This document shows, in pieces, positions 60,028 to 64,000 of a DNA stretch of 64,000 bases. Source of the DNA: Ilumatobacteraceae bacterium (lineage in GTDB: Bacteria > Actinomycetota > Acidimicrobiia > Acidimicrobiales > Ilumatobacteraceae). The translations under genes were made by a program, and so were the position numbers. The DNA lies in contig JAHENF010000001.1 of assembly GCA_024643255.1 (NCBI GenBank), positions 59,301 to 123,300 of the forward strand. Direction: 5' to 3'. The notes beneath the pieces are model-generated. The model ran no database searches and was not told the origin of the DNA. It saw nothing but the letters and a program-made list of their open reading frames with translations. The first letter of the stretch is position 1, and the number at the start of each line of letters is the position of its first letter.

Positions 60028-61035
60028 ATGCCGAGACTGCAGCAGGACAGGTTCAACGTGTTCGTGAGCCACAAGTCCGACGACAAGGAGCTCGCCGACC
60101 TCGTCGCCGACGAACTGCACCGCCTCGCACCAGACCTCGTCGAGTGTTGGGTGTCGGGGCAGGCCCTGACCGCCGGCGTGGACTGGGACCGCGAGATCAA
60201 GAAGCAGCTCGCCCAGAGCCACCTGCTCATCCTGTTGTTCACCACACCGCGCCACACCTGGGACTGGTGCCTCTACGAGGTCGGGCTCTTCGTGCGCTTC
60301 GACGCCGAGGACGTGGTGTCGGTCGCCTGCCTGTTCGACCCGAACGGGCTGCCACCCGCGCCGCTCAACCAGGTGCAATGTGTGCGTGCGCTGACCGAGG
60401 ACATCGCCAGACAGCTCGTGCGCCCCATCTGCACGCAGACCTGGAACATGTCCGACACGTGGCAGCGCGGTGCGCTCGTCCCCGACGTGGCAGACGACGT
60501 CGTCAACGCCGCAGCGGAGCGCATCGCCCGAGGCTTCAAGAAGATCATGGCCCGGTCCGCCTCGGGGCAAGGTCCCGAGGTCTACCGGTACCGCCCCTGC
60601 CACCGCATCGTCCTCGACCTCACACCGTGCGGGCCGAGCGACGCATGGGATGGGATCCCGCGAAATGCCAGGGTCGTCGAGGGGGTCGACGACACCACGA
60701 GCTACACCCTTTCGCTCTTCAGGGCTCACGACGGCAGATCGGCATGGACCTGGGGGGACCTCGTCGACGAGGTCGCTGGCCGTGATGCACCGTGGCTCCA
60801 CGACCTCGATCAGCACTTCGCGCAGAGCCTCACCCGCCACCTCTGGTCGCCGTCGATGGAGCTGATGGAGGTCTGGCAGCCGAACTCCGATCAACGACGC
60901 ACCTACCGTCCGACGATCTACGAAGTCGGGCGTCGGGTGAGCGACGACCGACCGGTGGAGACGACGATCCTGCTCCTCCCCGACGGTGTGCCGCCGACCG
61001 GTGAGCGCTCCGACGCAACACCGAGCCCATCCTGA
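60028..61035 (+). CDS. TIR-domain protein, probable NADase
   Basis: A 335-residue protein. Residues about 8-120 are a TIR domain: FNVFVSHKSDDKELADLVADEL (first 20 at 9-28), the WDREIKKQLAQSHLLILLFT strand-helix region and WDWCLYEVG with Glu84 at the position of the NADase catalytic glutamate. The remaining 200 residues match no family I know; they have RIVLDLTP, YTLSLFRAHDG and TYRPTIYEVGRRV strands and may be a sensor. TIR proteins of this type degrade NAD+ or make NAD-derived signals in bacterial immunity. ATG 60028 has GGGGGG five bases upstream, so it is preferred over the GTG at 60004. Confidence 0.83.
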   Translation: MPRLQQDRFNVFVSHKSDDKELADLVADELHRLAPDLVECWVSGQALTAGVDWDREIKKQLAQSHLLILLFTTPRHTWDWCLYEVGLFVRFDAEDVVSVACLFDPNGLPPAPLNQVQCVRALTEDIARQLVRPICTQTWNMSDTWQRGALVPDVADDVVNAAAERIARGFKKIMARSASGQGPEVYRYRPCHRIVLDLTPCGPSDAWDGIPRNARVVEGVDDTTSYTLSLFRAHDGRSAWTWGDLVDEVAGRDAPWLHDLDQHFAQSLTRHLWSPSMELMEVWQPNSDQRRTYRPTIYEVGRRVSDDRPVETTILLLPDGVPPTGERSDATPSPS

Positions 61036-61182
61036 TCGAACGCCAGGAGCGCTGCATCGACCGCAGCCTGTGACAACTGGCCTCTTCACACATCGCCCTG
61101 AGTCAACTACTCTCAGTTGTCAACGGGTCACTCTTCCAAGCCGTCGGGGACGGCCGTCGGTGCTCGGGGGAAGGGGTTCAGC

Positions 61183-61198
61183 ATGCACGATCGTGCAT
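61183..61198. promoter_or_regulatory. 16-bp perfect palindrome upstream of the M15-patatin-MBL operon
   Basis: ATGCACGATCGTGCAT is a perfect palindrome, 74 bp before the M15 peptidase start. It is a good candidate operator. It overlaps the start of a possible 30-codon ORF, so it could also affect translation. Confidence 0.5.
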
Positions 61199-61275
61199 CC
61201 GAGAACGCTGGTCGATGGGGACGTCGGCAGGCTCGAGGCCGGCCCGACGACCGTGCGAGCCGGAGGTCGACATGA
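61183..61275 (+). CDS. Possible 30-codon leader ORF before the M15 peptidase gene
   Basis: ATG 61183 has AAGGGG six bases upstream, and the frame of 30 codons ends in TGA overlapping the ATG of the next gene (ATGA), the coupling seen in many gene pairs of this window. The peptide (MHDRASENAGRW...) is Arg-rich, which is also what random GC-rich sequence gives, so coding is uncertain. If real, it could couple translation of the operon or act as an attenuator. Confidence 0.3.
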   Translation: MHDRASENAGRWGRRQARGRPDDRASRRST

Positions 61276-62351
61276 CCGACTACCCGACGTACGCGAACAA
61301 GCGCATCACCATCGACAAGATCGTCGCGTCCCACACATTCCAAGGCATGCACCCCACGATGCAGCAACGCGTGCGAGACCTGATCGAGGCCTCTGCAGGC
61401 AGGGTCGGCCTCGGCCAGGGTCTCCGCGAACCCAGCCAGCAGCTCCAGCTCTTCCTGAACCGACACGTCGTGGACCCGAACGGCAAGTACACGTACGCCG
61501 GCCAACGGTGGAGCCGACTCCCGGGTGTCGCCGCCGCGGCACCCCCCGGAAAGTCGATGCACGAGATCGGCCTCGCTGCCGACATGACCGGCGACATGGC
61601 CTGGTTGCACGACCATGTCGCACGATTCGACCTGCAGACATTCGAGGACGTCAACAACGAACCGTGGCATGTCCAGCCGAGCGAACTGCCCCGAGCGCGA
61701 TCGTCATACGAGTCACGACCGACGTGGGGACTCCCTCCCTGGGACGGCTCGCACGCCACGACCGGGGACGCCGCCCACACGGCGGGGATCATGGCGGGGG
61801 GCACGGCATCGAGACCGCTCACGCCGGCTCTCACCGCGCGCCCCGGCGACACCGGACCGGCAGTCGCCGTGCTGCTCGAGGCGCTGATCGCCAGAGGACT
61901 CATGCCGGATGCTCCCGGCAGCCGCAGCGGTCTCTACGGCCCCGAGCCGACTCGACTCGTCGAGGATTTCCAGCGCACGAGCGGCCTCGACGTCGACGGA
62001 GTCGTCGGACCACAGACCTGGGGCGCGCTCCTCCGACAGGTCAGACCCGGCGACCGCGGCGCTGACGTCGTCGTCCTCCAGGTCACCTTGATCGTCCGCG
62101 GGCTGATCGCCGAGACCGTCGGCAACCGTGACGGCGTCTACGGATCGGCCACACGGGACGTGATCCGTCAGTTCCAGGGGCTGGCGGGCCTGGCGGCCGA
62201 CGGCGAGGTCGGGCCGAAGACCTGGACCGTCCTCATCGGAGCGAGAACACCGGTCGCGTCCCGGACCCGAGGCGCGACGACGCCGGACGATGGGGTCGAT
62301 CTCGACGACCTCGACGTGCTCACCGCCTACGACGGTCTCCCGGCCGAGTGA
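61272..62351 (+). CDS. M15-type (VanY-like) peptidase with two peptidoglycan-binding domains
   Basis: A 359-residue protein. The N-terminal M15 peptidase (about 10-140) has the zinc motif SMHEIGLAAD with His97 and Asp104, and EPWHVQP with Glu130 and His133. Two PG_binding_1 repeats follow (about 195-255 and 258-325), each ending in DGxVGPxTW. The architecture matches D-Ala-D-Ala carboxypeptidases or endolysin-type muramoyl peptidases. No signal peptide, so it needs another export route or acts after lysis. ATG 61272 is preceded by GGAGG. Its stop overlaps the patatin gene by 4 bp. Confidence 0.88.
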   Translation: MTDYPTYANKRITIDKIVASHTFQGMHPTMQQRVRDLIEASAGRVGLGQGLREPSQQLQLFLNRHVVDPNGKYTYAGQRWSRLPGVAAAAPPGKSMHEIGLAADMTGDMAWLHDHVARFDLQTFEDVNNEPWHVQPSELPRARSSYESRPTWGLPPWDGSHATTGDAAHTAGIMAGGTASRPLTPALTARPGDTGPAVAVLLEALIARGLMPDAPGSRSGLYGPEPTRLVEDFQRTSGLDVDGVVGPQTWGALLRQVRPGDRGADVVVLQVTLIVRGLIAETVGNRDGVYGSATRDVIRQFQGLAGLAADGEVGPKTWTVLIGARTPVASRTRGATTPDDGVDLDDLDVLTAYDGLPAE

Positions 62352-63811
62352 CCGCCATGTCCGACGGAGCCTCGGCATCCACCGAACGTGACATCGCAGT
62401 GGCCTTGTCCGGCGGCGGCCATCGTGCGACCGTGTTCGGCCTCGGCGCGCTGCTCGCGATGGCCGACGCAGGGCTCTGCGATCGAACGGCCTCGATCAGT
62501 TCGGTGTCGGGCGGATCGATCGCAAACGGCGCCGTGATGGTCGGGCCGGACTACGGGACTGCGCCCGTCGAGGAGATCGAGGCGCACATCGCCCGCACGG
62601 TGCAGTCGATCGCTGAGCGCGGCGTCCTGCAGGGTGGAGCGCCCGCGACCAGGTGGTACCTGCGTTCGTTCATCGCGGCCATCACACTGACCGTCGTCGC
62701 GTTCGTCGTCGCCGTCGTGGCGGGCATTGCGAAGTGGCCGGTCGTCGTGGCAGGCGCCGTCGCGGTGATGTTCGTGTTCGGCTGGCTGACCCTGTGGTTG
62801 TTCTCCCAGCGATCGTCGGCCACCGAGCGAGCGATCGACAAGGAGCTCCTGGGCGCTGCGCACACCAGCCTTGCCGCCCAGCAGGCCCGCAACCTGAGCG
62901 TCCACCATGTGATCTGCACCACCGATCTGCAGGGAGGCACGACGTTCTACTTCAGCAACCGAATGGTCTACGGATGGGAGTTCGGTGGGACGACACGGCC
63001 GACCGAGGTGCCGCTCTCGACCGCCGTCCAGGCATCGGCCTGCGTGCCGGGGGCATTCCGCGCTCGAGCCGTGGGCCTCGACCGGCTCCACCTCGTGCCA
63101 GGAACGCTCACCGCCGACGATCACCCATCACACGGGGAGGTGACGGTCGATCGGATCGTCGTCGTCGACGGAGGTGTCTACGACAACATGGCCGACAGTT
63201 GGGAGTACGGCTTCGCCGACCGTGCAGCGAGATGGCCCGGACTCGTCGGCGCTCAATCGCGACCGGCGCAGCAACTCGTCGTCGTGAACGCATCGTCGGA
63301 CTGGAACAGCCTGCGACCGATGCCGGGCGGAGGGCTCCGTTTCGAACTGGACGCATTGATGCGGTCCAAGGACGTGCAGTACGACGTGTCGACGTCGCAT
63401 CGTCGCCAGGCCCTCGGGCAGCTGTTCGCCACGGCGGCAGACGACGATGGCCTCGACGGCGTGTTCGTCCAGATCAAGGACAGCCCGTACCGGCTCGTCG
63501 ATCGTTTCACCAACGAGCCGGGGCGGACGCCCCTGGATCGGAACCGCTGGGCCGACGAGGCTCGCTCGTTCCTCGACCGATACGGCCTGTCGATGTCGGC
63601 ATGGGACGACATCGCCAAGGCGTCATCGTCCGTGCCGACGACGTTGAAGCCGCTCGGGGCCGAAGTCTGCGCCGCATTGTTGGAACACGGATACATGCTC
63701 GCGACCACGAACCTCCACGTCATCTTCGGCCATGGTGACATGACGAGAACGATCGAGCGAACTCGATTCGCGCGGCTCGCACGCAGCGAGACGACAGGAA
63801 CCCGGCGATGA
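62348..63811 (+). CDS. Patatin-like phospholipase with two membrane helices
   Basis: A 487-residue protein. Patatin features: oxyanion loop VALSGGGHRATVFGLG (18-33; GGGxR-type with His), nucleophile Ser54 in SSVSGGSIANG and catalytic Asp274 in VVVDGGVYDN. Two adjacent hydrophobic helices, about 107-127 and 131-153, are inserted between the nucleophile and the rest of the lipase domain, which is unusual and would place the enzyme on the membrane. It would hydrolyse membrane lipids. The start is GTG 62348 or ATG 62357. It overlaps both neighbours by 4 bp, so M15, patatin and MBL genes are one coupled unit. Confidence 0.87.
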   Translation: MTAMSDGASASTERDIAVALSGGGHRATVFGLGALLAMADAGLCDRTASISSVSGGSIANGAVMVGPDYGTAPVEEIEAHIARTVQSIAERGVLQGGAPATRWYLRSFIAAITLTVVAFVVAVVAGIAKWPVVVAGAVAVMFVFGWLTLWLFSQRSSATERAIDKELLGAAHTSLAAQQARNLSVHHVICTTDLQGGTTFYFSNRMVYGWEFGGTTRPTEVPLSTAVQASACVPGAFRARAVGLDRLHLVPGTLTADDHPSHGEVTVDRIVVVDGGVYDNMADSWEYGFADRAARWPGLVGAQSRPAQQLVVVNASSDWNSLRPMPGGGLRFELDALMRSKDVQYDVSTSHRRQALGQLFATAADDDGLDGVFVQIKDSPYRLVDRFTNEPGRTPLDRNRWADEARSFLDRYGLSMSAWDDIAKASSSVPTTLKPLGAEVCAALLEHGYMLATTNLHVIFGHGDMTRTIERTRFARLARSETTGTRR

Positions 63812-64000
63812 GCACGGTGACGGTGCGGGCATTGCCGGCTGCCTGCGGCGACTGCCTCGTCATCGAGTACGGATCGACCGGCACCCGGCCGCATCGGATA
63901 CTGATCGATGGAGGCCTGAAGAGCAGCTACGACGAAGGGCTCGGCAAGTACCTCAGCGAGTCCGCTGATCAGCCGACCGAGTTCGACGTCGTGGTCGTCA
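63808..64000 (+). CDS. Metallo-beta-lactamase-fold hydrolase, N-terminal part
   Basis: Only the first 64 codons are inside the window. VTVRALPAACGDCLVIEYG and HRILIDGGLKSSYDEGLGKYL match the N-terminus of ComEC-like MBL-fold proteins, often found in bacterial conflict gene clusters. The HxHxDH metal motif should lie just beyond the end. ATG 63808 overlaps the stop of the patatin gene (ATGA). Confidence 0.7.
   Translation, partial: MSTVTVRALPAACGDCLVIEYGSTGTRPHRILIDGGLKSSYDEGLGKYLSESADQPTEFDVVVV

Noticed and set aside
60028-61035. TIR gene as part of a Thoeris or CBASS system
   Set aside because: No cyclase, SLOG-domain or macro-domain partner is visible, and the adjacent genes encode a peptidase, lipase and MBL protein. 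A defence role stays open but not these named types.

Overview
The window is chromosomal DNA of a GC-rich actinobacterium. Supporting features are a complete-looking menaquinone rather than ubiquinone route, an MtrA/MtrB/LpqB-like signalling set, a DUF2510 membrane protein, a DUF222/13E12-type HNH protein, a fused OleBC olefin enzyme, frequent GTG starts and ATGA/GTGA gene overlaps. My guess is Acidimicrobiia, Ilumatobacter-like; this is inference from gene content, not a database result. Genes are densely packed on both strands, and most long antisense reading frames are GC-driven shadows.

Layout: 0-7.7 kb is housekeeping (trpC, glycyl-tRNA synthetase, recO, a cis-prenyltransferase pair, a DinG/XPD-type helicase, class I fructose-bisphosphate aldolase). 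7.7-11.2 kb holds enoyl-CoA hydratase, an alpha/beta hydrolase and an acyl-CoA synthetase. 11.2-14.2 kb is a divergent OmpR-type regulator and histidine kinase with a GerMN lipoprotein, followed by era. 15.1-25.7 kb holds a MaoC/acyl-CoA ligase pair and the menaquinone genes menG, menF, menD, menH, menA and menE, interleaved with a DsbA-like protein and an amidase. 25.7-37.7 kb is mixed: SDRs, an HNH protein, a truncated beta-lactamase-family remnant, an efflux pump with an HxlR regulator, a thioesterase, phoH-ybeY, a divergent GH10 protein and tRNA-Cys. 37.9-42.5 kb is an oleA-oleBC-oleD operon for head-to-head long-chain olefins. 43.6-54.3 kb holds an amidohydrolase, a P-type ATPase, a hot-dog hydratase pair with an SDR, and three translationally coupled P450-family genes.

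55.4-64.0 kb looks accessory. It holds a SARP-type regulator, a papain-like cysteine protease, a small protein resembling the protease's C-terminal domain, and a chagasin-family cysteine-protease inhibitor. A counter-oriented STAS / DUF5995 / HExxH-protein group follows, then a TIR-domain protein and a coupled M15 peptidase-PGBD / patatin-like / metallo-beta-lactamase-fold run that leaves the window.

The strongest candidates for undescribed biology are four. (1) An adjacent, divergent pair of cis-prenyltransferase homologues whose missing active-site elements are complementary, suggesting a bacterial heteromeric enzyme. (2) The papain/chagasin cassette with a shared extra domain. (3) A cytochrome P450 homologue lacking the heme-ligand cysteine, made in tandem with two normal P450s. 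(4) A 50-bp tandem dyad-repeat family found at two convergent gene ends 43 kb apart.
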